Shown: one piece after another, positions 42,445 to 53,929 of the stretch
Layout: each line of letters opens with the position of its first letter
Numbering within the stretch: position 1 is the stretch's first letter
Assembly (NCBI RefSeq): GCF_032854445.1
Contig: NC_088297.1
Span: forward strand, 4,713,991-4,777,990
Source: Liolophura sinensis
Taxonomy: Eukaryota > Mollusca > Polyplacophora > Chitonida > Chitonidae
Direction: 5' to 3'
DNA length: 64,000 bases
Notes under the pieces: generated by a model
What the model was told of the DNA's origin: nothing
Seen by the model: the letters and a program-made list of their open reading frames with translations, nothing else
The model's database searches: none
Translations under genes and position numbers: made by a program

Positions 42445-42705
42445 TTTATTCATTTATCTATTTATTTCATTGGTGTTTTACGCCGTGCCACGCATATTTC
42501 ACTTATACGACGGCGGTACGCATTATGGTGAGGAGAAACCGGGCATACGTCGGAGGAAACCCACGACCACCTACACAGGTTTCTGGGAGACCTTCCCACG
42601 CGTGGCCGGAGATGAAGCCAGCATGAGATGGACTTACAGCGACCGCATTGTTGAGAAGCTCCTGGATCATTGCGCCGCGCTGGCGCTATCCCCTTGGGCA
42701 GGGAA
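42445..42705 (-). mobile_element. SINE family A, nearly full length
   Basis: TTTATT tail, core with 'GACGGCGGTACGCATTATGG', and head 'CCTGGATCATTGCGCCGCGC'. Confidence 0.85.
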
Positions 42706-42719
42706 GCCCCCAACAATAT

Positions 42720-43100
42720 TTCAACAGTATGCCGATGAGGAGTCATATTGGTGTGTGTGTCACACTTGTAGCAGGGCGAGTCCTGCTGCTGACACTGAAG
42801 TATCATGCCCAAACATTACACCCCACCCAATCACATTATACTGACATCGAGCCAGCAAGTCCTGTTTCCTTGTCCTAACCTCTCCTAAACACCTTGTCCT
42901 AGCCTCTCCTAAAACACGGTCATAATGCTGACCGTGATCATATGAGTGAAATATTTTTCAGTGCGCCTTAAAACATCAATTAAATAAATAAATAAACAAA
43001 TAAACAGCACCAAACCAGGCAGGAAATAGGACTATTTTTAACGTTTTTGGTATGACCCGCCCCGCTTTGATCCCAGGTCTCCCGACTTCGAGGCAAAATG
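42720..43100 (-). mobile_element. SINE family C split by a SINE A tail
   Basis: 'GCCGATGAGGAGTCATATTG' to 'CCTTGTCCTAACCTCTCC', then a SINE A 3' part (about 42915-43010, + strand), then the family C head 'TTTGATCCCAGGTCTCCCGA'. Confidence 0.72.
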
Positions 43101-43189
43101 CAAAGTTAAATTCCGAAAGCGGGTTTCATGAGGTCGGTTGTTCTGAATAAAGTCGTATTCAGATGTAAATAAACGAAGGTGTATGTGGG

Positions 43190-43250
43190 GTCGGGGTTGG
43201 TAGTGGGGGTGGGGGGGGGGGGGGGTTGTGTGGGGGGTGGGGAGGTTGGT
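43190..43250 (+). repeat. G-rich tract
   Basis: A run of about 15 G with several further G3-G6 runs in 50 bp. A G-quadruplex is possible on this strand. Confidence 0.85.
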
Positions 43251-43374
43251 ATTACGATACCTCCATGCGCTTGATATATAATCAGAAATTTGAGTAATTC
43301 TATAAACCATGGAACATCTTAAGAATGGTAACTTGAATAGAAACTAAAAATGCCCTTTTTCAAAAAACGTGATG

Positions 43375-43665
43375 GTATATTAAATATGATGACAACACAG
43401 CATTTTGAAAAATTCGAGGTCAGTTACGTCCTATAAACAGACGCTAAAAACACTGCATTTTTTACCTAACTCTGCTTAATCCATGGTGCTGGGGGGATGT
43501 AACTTGCTACTGTATTAGCATTTACATGTTAGAGTAAATCCCTAACTGATGTCAACTGACAAAAGAACGTAGTTCACTGGTTACGTGGGACAATTCACCA
43601 ACTATCATGCTGTCTTCGCTGCTCTGGTTTTTCTCCATGCGCTTTAAATCTTTGATATCAAAAAG
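43375..43665. mobile_element. MITE family D, one arm plus core
   Basis: 'GTGATGGT'-side flank, 'ACAGCATTTTGAAAAATTC', 'TTACCTAACTCTGCTTAATC' and 'GTTACGTGGGACAATTCACC'. Confidence 0.75.
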
Positions 43666-44204
43666 CCATTACCTGTTTAGATACAGCAGTGTTTACTGTT
43701 ACAAATGTCACATGGAGCACAAGCTCTGTGGTATTCTTTTAAAGTTGTGATTTATTTTATTTCGTTAATGCAAAAACGACATTTATATGGCCAAATAAAT
43801 TGTCGAGTTAAAAACATATGAAAACATAAAGCTTTAATTACAAGACTTTCTTTTTGTTGCATCAAAGCATTTGTTTTTTGCCTGCTGGGTGTGAAAAGTT
43901 CATTTAGTTTGTAGAACACGTCGACAATCCAGTTATATATGGCCCATCAACCTACTTCCTGAAAATTTATTTAAGAAAGCATACATTCTTAGATTCAACT
44001 TTCTTAAAAATAAAGTGCAAGAAAAACATCTTCATTTGATTCAAAATTAAATTTAAAAACAACTTTTCTTTACTTTATTTATAATATATTTAAAAATATT
44101 ATTTTAATTACTACACTTATTGAGTTTGTCTATTTGAAGACTGAACAAGGAAGTGTGCGTTTCATGTGTAAGTGACCTCAGAATGACCCTGTTTGGTTCA
44201 GAGG

Positions 44205-44438
44205 TACACTCAAAAAAAGATCTGTTGAATTTAACAGAAAGTCTGTTGTCTGAGTGATGGTGGAATGAATTCTGCTCAGGCAGCAGATTATTCTGTTAAA
44301 TATACCACACACATTCCATTAATTCAACACAGTTCTATTAGACTAACAGAATATTGTGTTGCATATATCAAAATGCTGTGTTATAATAACAGAATACACT
44401 CTAGCATCACTCAGACAACAGATTATTTTTTTAGTGTA
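44205..44438. mobile_element. MITE with TACACT...AGTGTA ends, 234 bp
   Basis: The terminal 23 bp are inverted with three mismatches (TACACTCAAAAAAAGATCTG / TACACTAAAAAAATAATCTG). Inner blocks CTGTTGTCTGAGTGATG and CATCACTCAGACAACAG are perfect inverses. Several short 'TTCTGTTA'-type repeats lie inside. No frame. Superfamily not determined. Confidence 0.85.
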
Positions 44439-44794
44439 AGCTAGAAATTGGGAAACTAGGTAAGACTAGATAACACTACGGGCAGTTAATCCTAAAAGCA
44501 GTTTTAGACACATGCTGCTAAATTTGATATTTAATACAACACTACAATGAGTTGGATAGACTTTTTTCTTGTCCAAATATCGAGAAAGTTATGAAAATCC
44601 TATCAGATTTCAAAAAAGATACAAAGTGGACACTGTATGTAGGAAAGTCTTATATTAACATATCCGAAATTGTAACGTCTTTTCGTTTGAAAACATGCTG
44701 TGCTTGCACATGACCCGTTGCTTTGCTTGAAATTTGGCGCCTCAACAATACGTTGGTCTTACTACTATCGGGTCAGTTTTGAACCTACTGAACG

Positions 44795-44855
44795 TGCTGG
44801 CCAACTCGAACGCCTGGGTCATTACGCTGCGCTAGCGCGCTGACCAACTGAGAAG
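44795..44855 (-). mobile_element. SINE family A, head only
   Basis: 'GCCTGGGTCATTACGCTGCG' and 'CTAGCGCGCTGACCAACTGA'. Confidence 0.75.
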
Positions 44856-44954
44856 AATGTTCTAGGCAAATGAATTAAATCCGAATCCCAATCCGACCTC
44901 GAATAAACTCTTCCTGTCAATGCTTAAAAGGTATATCCTTTCACACGCCCCGAG

Positions 44955-45150
44955 GGCCATGGACTAAGGAGATATAGGTTGAAATGGTGTGGTGATGTTG
45001 ACTGCAACTTTTTTAGATGTCACTGGCCTAGAAATGCTCACAGATCTGTGTTGTCATCAAATTTAAGACAGGCCTATACAATAACATGAAAACGATGTAA
45101 AGGTTTCAGGCCTCGGGGATGCTTAGTCCAGCAGCAGAATCCTGGTTAAC
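44955..45150. mobile_element. MITE family D, right arm with flank
   Basis: 'TAGATGTCACTGGCCTAGAA' and 'CATGAAAACGATGTAAAGG'; its outer end 'GGATGCTTAGTCCAGCAGCA' also occurs near 47388. Confidence 0.6.
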
Positions 45151-45253
45151 ATACAGGAATGTAGCATAGAAGACTTTCCACTACCTTGTGTCATCACTGG
45201 CTCCATAACTCCACTTGACCAGGCGCTCAGTACAGTGTATGTAACATTTTGGG

Positions 45254-45497
45254 TGATTGAGTGATTGATTGGAGTCTAACGTCATACTTAACAAATTATA
45301 AATGGTCACTAATATGACGACGAAGGAGTCAATCGAGTGCATGTTAGGTGCCTCCTTGTCGCAGGACGGATTTCCACAGCTCTTTTATCTGGAGCTGCTT
45401 CACTGAGACGACTTACTGAAGGGAAGTAAGCGGCCCCGCCCGAGCAATTATACTGATAGGGTCAACCAGTCGATGGACTATACCCTTCATGCTTTGC
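45254..45497 (-). mobile_element. SINE family B, head missing
   Basis: (GATT)n, 'GTCTAACGTCATACTTAACA', 'GACGACGAAGGAGTCAATCG' and 'GCAGGACGGATTTCCACAGC'. Confidence 0.8.
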
Positions 45498-45639
45498 ATG
45501 AAATCGTTAGTTTGGATACATAAATATTTTCATTAAAACCTGAAATGCATATTTTTGATTACCGTAGAATTACACACAAGAATGGTACCCGAAATGTCCC
45601 TCCATGCCCTTGTTCCATAATGTAAAGAAATCTTTCACT

Positions 45640-45860
45640 GAGAGAAAAGTTTGAGTCAGCTGACTCAAAAATCGGAGTTCTACAATTGAGCTAACTCGAC
45701 TCAAAAAAGTGAGTCATATGACCAGATCTCCTGTTTTCCGACTAACCAAGTGGGTCAACAATATAACCAGATGAGTTCATCAAGACTCAGTTGATCTGGT
45801 CATATGACTCAGTTTTCTGAGTTGAATCACCTCAGTTACATGTTTTCACTTTTGCCCAAA
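45640..45860. mobile_element. Fold-back element with GAGTCATATGACCAGATC arms
   Basis: 45696-45728 and 45793-45825 are inverted copies (33 bp, few mismatches). Several further GAGTCA/TGACTC motifs surround them. Likely a small non-autonomous DNA element. Confidence 0.7.
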
Positions 45861-46654
45861 CTTTTGTCTCTGTGTTGAGATGGCAGATCTTTATATTCAA
45901 GTCTTGCAAGTCTTGTTTTTCCGTGTAAGGAATTCCAACCATATGCATGTTTTATAATTTCAAATTTTAATAGCACAGCCATAGCATTTGATTAGCTAGA
46001 TCTGAATCCAAAGAGATTATCCAATGAAATAGGCGTTCTTTTCTTCCTCTCTTATCGGTAATTCCTCACAATCTACAGCACCCTTAAACTAAGCCCTTAT
46101 GAAAGCGTGGCCTACATACTACATGTACATCAAAAGAAATCTAATTATACAGCCTCAAGGACTTTAATGTTCCCGCCAGGAAACCTGTAAGGAAATCCTA
46201 TCAAGATGGCCGCCAAAACAAAACTCGTTTATAGAGATACAGGAAGATAGGCGCAAATGTTCACAAATTGAAGTACGGATGCTTATAAACAGAAACACAA
46301 ATATTCATAAATTCTCTTACTCCGATCTCTCTTTATTGGTGCTATGTGTTTTCGGCACGAAAATCGGTCATGTTTTGATGGACCGATGACAACTCAACAG
46401 ATGCGTAACGATGAATTTATGAGATCTGCCTGCTGGTAATTGTTAGTTTCCACTGGTTTCTTCCCACCATATTGCTCTTCTCCGTTTGTATGAGTGGAAT
46501 GTTTTTCAACACTAATGAAACAAATAAATATATGACTCTCCTTTGTAGAGGGAAATTAAGTGGCCTATACATAAAACAAATCGGTTCTAAGCTCTCACAG
46601 GAAATCGTCGATAGCTTCATATTTTCTTTTTATTTGTTGATTGAAGGTCACAGG

Positions 46655-46875
46655 CGGAAACACTCAGGGAAGCCTATACACGTACATGGCACACGTGATA
46701 AACACTCAGGGTAGCCTATACACGTACATGGCACACGTGATAAACACCCAGGGAAGCCTATACACGTACATGGCACACGAGATAAACACCCAGGGAAACG
46801 TTTACACGTACATGGCACACGTGATAAACACTCAGGGAAACGTTTACACGTACATGGCACACGTGATAAATACTC
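46655..46875. repeat. 42-bp minisatellite, about 5 copies
   Basis: The unit is CACGTACATGGCACACGTGA followed by TAAACACTCAGGGAAGCCTATA. The 14-codon period keeps short frames open on both strands. Confidence 0.95.
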
Positions 46876-47149
46876 AAACAATAAATAGGAGGCCTCAAAA
46901 GAAATAAACACGCTGCAGACAATGGTGGTAAAATGTTTCAGAATGGCCGTCCAAATTACAGTGATAAACATTTTAAATGAGGTTAATGAGGAAATACAGC
47001 CAACCTCGAACTGACGGCATGTTTATTTTTAAATTAACTCCAACTATGCGAGTGTTTCTTCCAATTTGAACATGATTCTAAGTGAAATACTTCAATGTTT
47101 GACTTTTGCAGGCATTATTATTTATGACTGACATCAAAACTCGTTATAC

Positions 47150-47420
47150 AAGAGTAGGGATCATAGTACAGTTGAAAAATGGTCTCAAGTAGCCGATGAA
47201 AGCGGCCTCTCGTCAATCTATTCATTTATTCTTTCTGTTTTATTCTAACAGTTCTTGTGTTAAAAGTGACAACTCCCATGTTCCACCTATTCTACGCTTC
47301 ACTGGTCCAGAATTAGTCAAATGTTGTGTTGTCATCACTCTGTATACACAATCACGTGTAAAGATTGCAAAATGCCCAGCCCTTGTGAATGCTTAGTCCG
47401 TCAGCAGAATCCTGCTTTTC
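47150..47420. mobile_element. MITE family D, diverged
   Basis: 'GAAAAATGGTCTCAAGTAGC', 'GAAAGCGGCCTCTCGTCAA' and 'CACTGGTCCAGAATTAGTCA'. Confidence 0.55.
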
Positions 47421-47459
47421 ACAGAATACGGTATAAAATTCTACCGTTACTCTTATTAT

Positions 47460-48240
47460 ACAGAGAAAATGCAGACATAAACTATAGACAGTAAATGCAC
47501 ACAATGTGTACAGAATAATTGGAGACGCTAATTGCACACAGTAATTATAAACATTAAGTGCTTACAGTAATTACAAACACTAAGTTCACTGAGAAATTAG
47601 AAACACTAAATGTACTGAGTAACTACAGAGTAATCGCACACATTAACTGTACAGAGTAATTGCAGCCGTTAATTGTACACAGCAAATGCAGACACTTAGT
47701 GTACAGAGGATTTGCAGCCGCTAATTGTACAGAGTAATTGCAGCCGCTAACTGTACACAGTAAGTGCAGACGCTAAGAGTGCAGTGTAATTGCGGCCGCT
47801 AATTATACACAGCAAATCCAGGCACTTAGTGTACAGAGTAATTGCAGCCGCTAATTATACACAGCAAATGCAGACACTAATTGTATGCAGAGTATTTGCA
47901 GCCGTTAATTGTAAGCAGTAAATGCAGACACTTAGTGTACAGAGTAATTGCAGCCGCTAATTGTACACAGCAAATGCAGACACTAATTGTATGCAGAGTA
48001 TTTGCAGCCGTTAATTGTAAGCAGTAAATGCAGACACTAATTGTGTGCAGAGTATTTGCAGCCGTTAATTGTACACAGTTAATGCAGACACTAATTGTGT
48101 GCAGAGTATTTGCAGCCGTTAATTGTACACAGCAAATGCAGACACTAATTTTGTGCAGAGTATTTGCAGCCGCTAATTGTAAGCAGTAAGTGTAGACAAC
48201 AAGTATACAGAGTAATTGCAGCCATTATTATTGAACAAAC
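47460..48240. repeat. ~26/53-bp minisatellite, about 15 dimers
   Basis: Alternating half-units of the type GCAGCCGCTAATTGTACACA / GCAAATGCAGACACTAATTG. The left end is loose, the right end (47820-48180) is regular. Confidence 0.92.
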
Positions 48241-48409
48241 TTAATGTGATAAAATCCCCGCTTGGTTTTCCTACAAGTATGCTGTACAAAGGATTATTGT
48301 GCCATGTGTACAGGTATTAGCTTACGAATTACACCCCTTATCCAAGCTCATGAGATTGTAACATACATTATTGAATGAAGGAATAAAGGAATTGGAAAAT
48401 GTAACCGAC

Positions 48410-48595
48410 TACGGCATAGGGAGTAAAACCAAAGCAGCGACAACAGTGTGATATTTGGGAAATGGTAACACGTCACCGGTGAAATACGGCCTCTTGTCAG
48501 TTTACCTCAGTTAGGGTGCTTTTTAATTGTAAATGTAAATGTTTAAATACTTCCCAATTACAAGCCCCCTAGCGCCATGGCTTTCATTCGATTTA
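48410..48595. mobile_element. MITE family D, core
   Basis: 'AGCAGCGACAACAGTGTGAT', 'GTCACCGGTGAAATACGGCC' and 'CCCCTAGCGCCATGGCTT'. Confidence 0.75.
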
Positions 48596-49399
48596 GGAAT
48601 TGCAGAGAGAGTTCAAGCCATTTACTCAAGAATAGCCTAAAGTTTCCATGTGGAGTTTTGACGTGGGCAGAGTAGTTCACCTTCCGTTTCCTGTTAATAC
48701 TCATTTTTCGCGGGAAAAGGCATTTCCATGTCAACATTAATACAATAACAGTTTTAAAAGCTTCATTTATGTCGAAAAAAAGTGAAAACATGCAAAAAGG
48801 ACAGACACATTTGCATGACATTAGCCCCAAGGGAGGTTAACAGTGCATCGACTTAAAACCGGAAATCATCAAAGTCGGTGATTTTCGAGCTTTTAGACGC
48901 TGAAATATACGACATTGATCAAACTAATCAGAATAAGTGAATGGTCAACTTTTTAGCAGAAAATAAAAAGTCGAATTTTTCTTTTCCTCTAAGACCTCTA
49001 GCAGAAGTATAAGACTAGAGACAAATGCACAAGACCAGTATTAGAGATAAAAGTATATAACAGTTATGTTGTAAGGGCCACCGAAGTATAGAAACACCGA
49101 TCCTGAAATCAGGAAAGACTTAAAATGTTATTTCAATCTATGAATTCAAATATGAGTGTATACAACAAAATCTCTTTTACAATTTGTTTCCTTATTTGAT
49201 TGGTCTTTAATTCAAGAATTTACGTATAGAAGACATTATTTAAATACTTTCACCACACACAGCTGCAAGAATTGGCATCAAGTTCAGGAAGCTAAGAATA
49301 CTCAGCTCTGTAGTCAACACTTTGACTGTTTAACTGAAAGACACTAAACTGCTATTTAAATAAAGTAAGAATTTAATTTGATGTATAGTATTTTGTACA

Positions 49400-49592
49400 A
49401 ACAACTGAAGATGGATTATTGAAGAATAAGGTAAGTGTGAGGATAAAGCAAAAGAAAGTTGAAATACGATACAATGTTCATCATACAGACAACTGAAACT
49501 ATGCGTAAAAATACTTTCATTTATTTTTTCAGATTTTTTAAGAGTGTTGAAAGACATTAAGATATTTGAGTATTATGGTGGGCTTCTGAGCC
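49400..49592 (-). repeat. Left inverted arm next to the 10-bp array
   Basis: On the - strand it reads 'GCCCACCATAATACTCAAAT', 'AAAAAATCTGAAAAAATAAA' and 'TTTTTACGCATAGTTTCAG'; it matches 1425-1525 and, less well, 50030-50130. Confidence 0.65.
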
Positions 49593-49595
49593 ATG

Positions 49596-49866
49596 CTGAT
49601 GGCATCTGATGGCATCTGGTGGCATCTGGTGGCATCTGATGGCATCTGGTGGCATCTGGTGGCATCTGGTGGCATCTGGTGGCATCTGGTGGCATCTGGT
49701 GGCATCTGGTGGCATCTGATGGCATCTGGTGGCATCTGGTGGCATCTGGTGGCATCTGATGGCATCTGGTGGCATCTGATGGCATCTGGTGGCATCTGGT
49801 GGCATCTGATGGCATCTGGTGGCATCTGATGGCATCTGGTGGCATCTGATGGCATCTGATGGCATC
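49596..49866. repeat. 10-bp tandem array (GGCATCTGRT), about 27 copies
   Basis: Only the ninth base varies (A or G). Ten is not a multiple of three, so all frames repeat every 30 bp and several are open by chance. Confidence 0.98.
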
Positions 49867-49984
49867 ACCTTTATTTCTGCTGTTCACCAGAAGGAAGGAA
49901 TTTTTGAGAACATTATTTCAGTAATCTTTTAGTCATGAGTAAGAAGAATTATCCCTACATTCAGTGCCATGATTAGGGTTGAAA

Positions 49985-50130
49985 AAACTTCCCGTGACGT
50001 CAGAGTTCCTAAACTCTGATGGTGTGGTCCATAAAGCCCACCTTAGAATTTAAATATTTGAGCCCCTTTAACTGAGTTCATAAAAATCTCAAAAATTCAA
50101 TGAAAGAGTATTCATGAATAGTTTTAAGTG
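49985..50130 (+). repeat. Right arm next to the 10-bp array
   Basis: 'CGTGACGTCAGAGTTCCTAA', 'AAAGCCCACCTTAGAATTTA' and 'ATTCATGAATAGTTTTAAG', the opposite orientation to 49400-49592. Confidence 0.6.
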
Positions 50131-50652
50131 ATCTATTTAGTGATGCATACTTCAGCTTTTAGAGGAATGACAGCGCTCAGGCTCATGTGGTGGAGAAAAC
50201 TGGAATGTTGCCAGATGAACAATTCTTAAATGTGCCGTTAAACAACTATCAAATAAATAAATGTATTAAATGAAAATTGGTCACTGAATGCAATAAACTT
50301 TTCAGGATCGTCAAACAAGAACAATTGATCAATCATTAGCAGTATTGTTGCAATTCGGTCAACCGGAAATCCCACACACTGGCTACAAATGGTCAATCTT
50401 TCTGTGACATCATGACGTCACAATTGCTTTCAACGGGAATGGAATGAAAAGTAGCGTTGGCACGAGCAGGGGTGTTGGGACATCCTGGCACTGGGATCAC
50501 GAAGCAACCTTAAAATTAAGTCAAAATTTAACATTATTTTAAAATTGTAGCTTCTGATGTAAAAATGTCAAAATATTGCTTTACGACGTAAATTCTGGTT
50601 AGGTTACTGTACAATAAATTTTAGAGACGAACCCTTTATGGATCTGTTAAAT

Positions 50653-50885
50653 CCATCAGCGTAATGACCCAGGAGCCTCTCACAAATGCGGTCGTTGTGA
50701 GTTCAAGTCCAGCTCATGCTGGCTTCCTCTCCGGCCGTAAGTGGGAAGGTCTGCCAGCAACCTGCGGATGGTCGTGGGTTTCCCCCGGGCTGTACCCGGT
50801 TTCCACCCACCATAATGCTTGCCGCCGCCGTATAAGTGAAACATTCTTGAGTACGGCGTAAAACACCAATCAAAAGAAAGAAAAG
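50653..50885 (+). mobile_element. SINE family A, 5'-truncated, young
   Basis: It starts within the head (GCGTAATGACCCAGGAGCCT), is otherwise intact, and ends in an A-rich tail. TGTTAAATCCATC flanks it on both sides (about 50646 and 50891), a 13-bp target-site duplication. Confidence 0.92.
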
Positions 50886-52129
50886 AAAAATGTTAAATCC
50901 ATCCATAACTCTGGCCTCTGAAACTAAATTAAGTGATAAAGAACGCTGAAAACTCAAAGCATATCGTAATGCTCAGCAAAACTCGTATGTCTGTTAAGAA
51001 AACGTTCGCAAGAAACAGGGAAAAAAAACAAACACAGAAAACAATGGTCTCGGAGTGTCACAATTATAATTGCGAGCTATAAAACATGGTCTAGTCCCGT
51101 GACACCACAATGGATGTAGAATGCAAATTTTTCATTATTTGGGGGCACTTCGCCTTCTCACGCGGTAGGTCGGTTTGTTCATGCCGGAGGCCACTGGAGA
51201 TGTTTGTTGCATGTAAACGGAACCAGAATTCATAATGACTTTCACAAACCTAGCTGCAAAATATGAATGAAACCACAGCTAGAGGAAAAAGATATTGGCT
51301 CAAAAAAACACAAAGCGTTGCCCTCAGGGTACGAAGTAAGCTTCCCTGAGATAAAAAAAACCTAATTGGGATTCACCACAAACAGTCATTTGACCTTTGT
51401 CCTAATATCATAGCTGTACGTAAATGGACGTGTACGGTGCATTTAACTCTCTTATGCATATTACACAATTTGACGCGCCGACTTTTGGCAGATTATAAGA
51501 AAAATATTAACAATATTAGAGAAACCCCAACACGTGTTAAATGCACACGTGTGAACTGGTAATTTTTTGTTTGTTGTTTCCCCAAGAAAAAAATTTCTTG
51601 CTTTGTGTTTAATTTGAGCAAAAATACATGAATTCGTTTACATTCAAATATATAAGGAAATAGATGTGGTTTTATTAATATTTTTCGAGGATAAGAACAA
51701 TTATTTAGCATGCAAAGTCACAAATGCCCGGCAGGAAGTCGTGATTAAAATGACCTTATGGGTCTGGTTTCATTTTGCGGCTAACTTTGGGAAGTAGCAA
51801 ATTGGACAGATTTAACCACATCTCGCCATTTAACAACGTTCCAAATACTGCGAGATTGCGATATGTATGAAATACATAACTGAAATAATCCTTGAATGCA
51901 GAGTTCCATTTATAATGTACCTCTTAAACCTGATATAGACTGATCAACTGGTCGGACTTTGATGAAAACCACACAACAGTTTCAAATCGTCCATATGTTT
52001 ACTACATATTAAAATCGATTTATTCAGTCAAAAAACTGGAACAACATAAGAAAGTTTTAAGATATTGATTCATTCAGAAAATAGCTCATGCACACGTGAG
52101 ACACTTTATCCAAGACAAAAATTTTTTCC

Positions 52130-52300
52130 ATCGATTACGTGATTTATTTATGTGATACTATTTTACACCGTACACAGTTAAGAATATTTCACTTATACGA
52201 TGTTCCAGCATTTTGGTGGGAGGAAACCGAGCAGAACCTTAAGGAAATTCACGACCATCTGTAGGTTGCTGGCAGACTTTCCCACGTACCGCCGGCTATC
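52130..52300 (-). mobile_element. SINE family A, 3' part, diverged
   Basis: 'GATTTATTTATGTGATACTA', 'AAGAATATTTCACTTATACG', 'GGTGGGAGGAAACCGAGCAG'. Confidence 0.78.
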
Positions 52301-52810
52301 AATTATGCACTATATATTTCCAATTTATTGTGTATTTTTTTTAACCCGGCTCCATTTTTGTTAGATCAGTATCCTCTTTAAAGAAGTGATTTGTTTTCGC
52401 GGTATAAACCTATAATATATCCCCATTCAGGAAAATACTGACCCTTTTAATGAAAGCAAAAGACAAATTTTAACTGGATATATAGATGTGGTTTGCTCAG
52501 AGTGCGTATTTTTCGAGATTTTAAATTTGACTTTTCTCCAGCGTTCGGATCCGGGAATTTCCGGATCCCAATATCCGGATCATTAACCAGTTAACCAAAG
52601 GCGACGGTTTGGCTGATTTATCTCCATTCAAGCAAAACAAAAAAAACTACAACAAAACTACAATTAGTCTCGAATCATTGATCAAATGACGCAGATATTA
52701 GAAGTCGTTGTTTCTTTTTTATTTATCTTCTGTTTTCGTCTCTTTTTTTCTTTTGGTGCGCAAAAACTCATGTGAAACAAATGACTCAGCAGAAATGCTG
52801 TTGTTTATGT

Positions 52811-52890
52811 AGATATTAAAGGACCAGTACATATAACAGCTTGTGCCCTTAGATATTAAAGGACCAGTACATATAACAGCTTGTGCCCTT
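52811..52890 (+). repeat. Perfect 40-bp tandem duplication
   Basis: AGATATTAAAGGACCAGTAC... occurs twice back to back with no difference. Confidence 0.97.
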
Positions 52891-53929
52891 AAAACCCCTT
52901 GATGACGTCAGAATATCTTAACCCATATTGTATTGAAGCGGATATTGCTGCGGGTCAGTGATTACACTTGACTGCTCATTGATTATGAGATACAATATAC
53001 GAGGCCATTTTACTCTCGTGCATTACCTGCTGATAGCCAAACCCCGATCATCTTAAGACCCCGGTCTTACAAAACCACACCTGATCAAATTTTTTTCTAC
53101 TGAAATATACCATTCTCTCTGTGAGTCTGCGAGATAAACGCCATTACCTGCTGTAAAAAAAGTTATGTTTTAAATTATCGAAAACATTTATGCTTCCTTT
53201 AAACGCAAATTTGAAAATGTCAATATTTTCATACATTATCATATTTAAAATCATATAAATGTCAAATGTCAGCGCCAACATTTTAAAATTCTAGGTTCGT
53301 AATGGCTGATTGTAAAGGAAAAGACCTCCCTAAAATGCATTATACATCAGACGAAAGACTATTAAAAACTGTCCGGGGAAAATTATTTTATTTCAAACTT
53401 TTCTAACCAAGTAAAATTGTGTTGAAAGATCAGATTCTACGATGGCCTGTTGTGACCGAGAAGGTATCGATTACGTCACATGTGTGCTTTTTGCTTAAAA
53501 TAATTTCTTTCAAGGTCAAATCGGCGATGCCATTCATAGATCTATATGCATATGCATTTTGAATGATGAAATGTAGCAGTTTAATGTGTACTAAATTGCA
53601 AAAACCTTGTGTGACGTCACTGGTCCCGTTGTGGTCACAACAGACCACCGTTAACTAAAATATTCAAATGCATCTTACTACGTTAAACACATTGTAAAAA
53701 AAATGAATCGTGGACAAATTTTAATGGCCATCTGCTATGTATCTATATGCGAGACACAGCTTATAAAGTGTTAATTTGAAACAACACTTTGTCAGATTAA
53801 AACATTTTCCCCAAAAATGGCCAATCTCCAGAACTTTAGAAATTGATATCTAACATTAGAAAAGCTTTCCCTCCCTCCCTACTGTCAAAATGATGGATAT
53901 AACATTATTAGATTTATATATAGCATAAC

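Noticed and set aside
48558-48830. 90-codon - strand frame
   Set aside because: It begins outside and ends inside MITE family D, with no recognisable domain.
49596-49866. CRISPR-like array
   Set aside because: Direct tandem repeats without spacers, in an animal genome. The same holds for the other arrays.
49538-49887. Several ~100-codon frames of MPxDAxRCHQ-type repeats
   Set aside because: They are the 10-bp array read in every frame.
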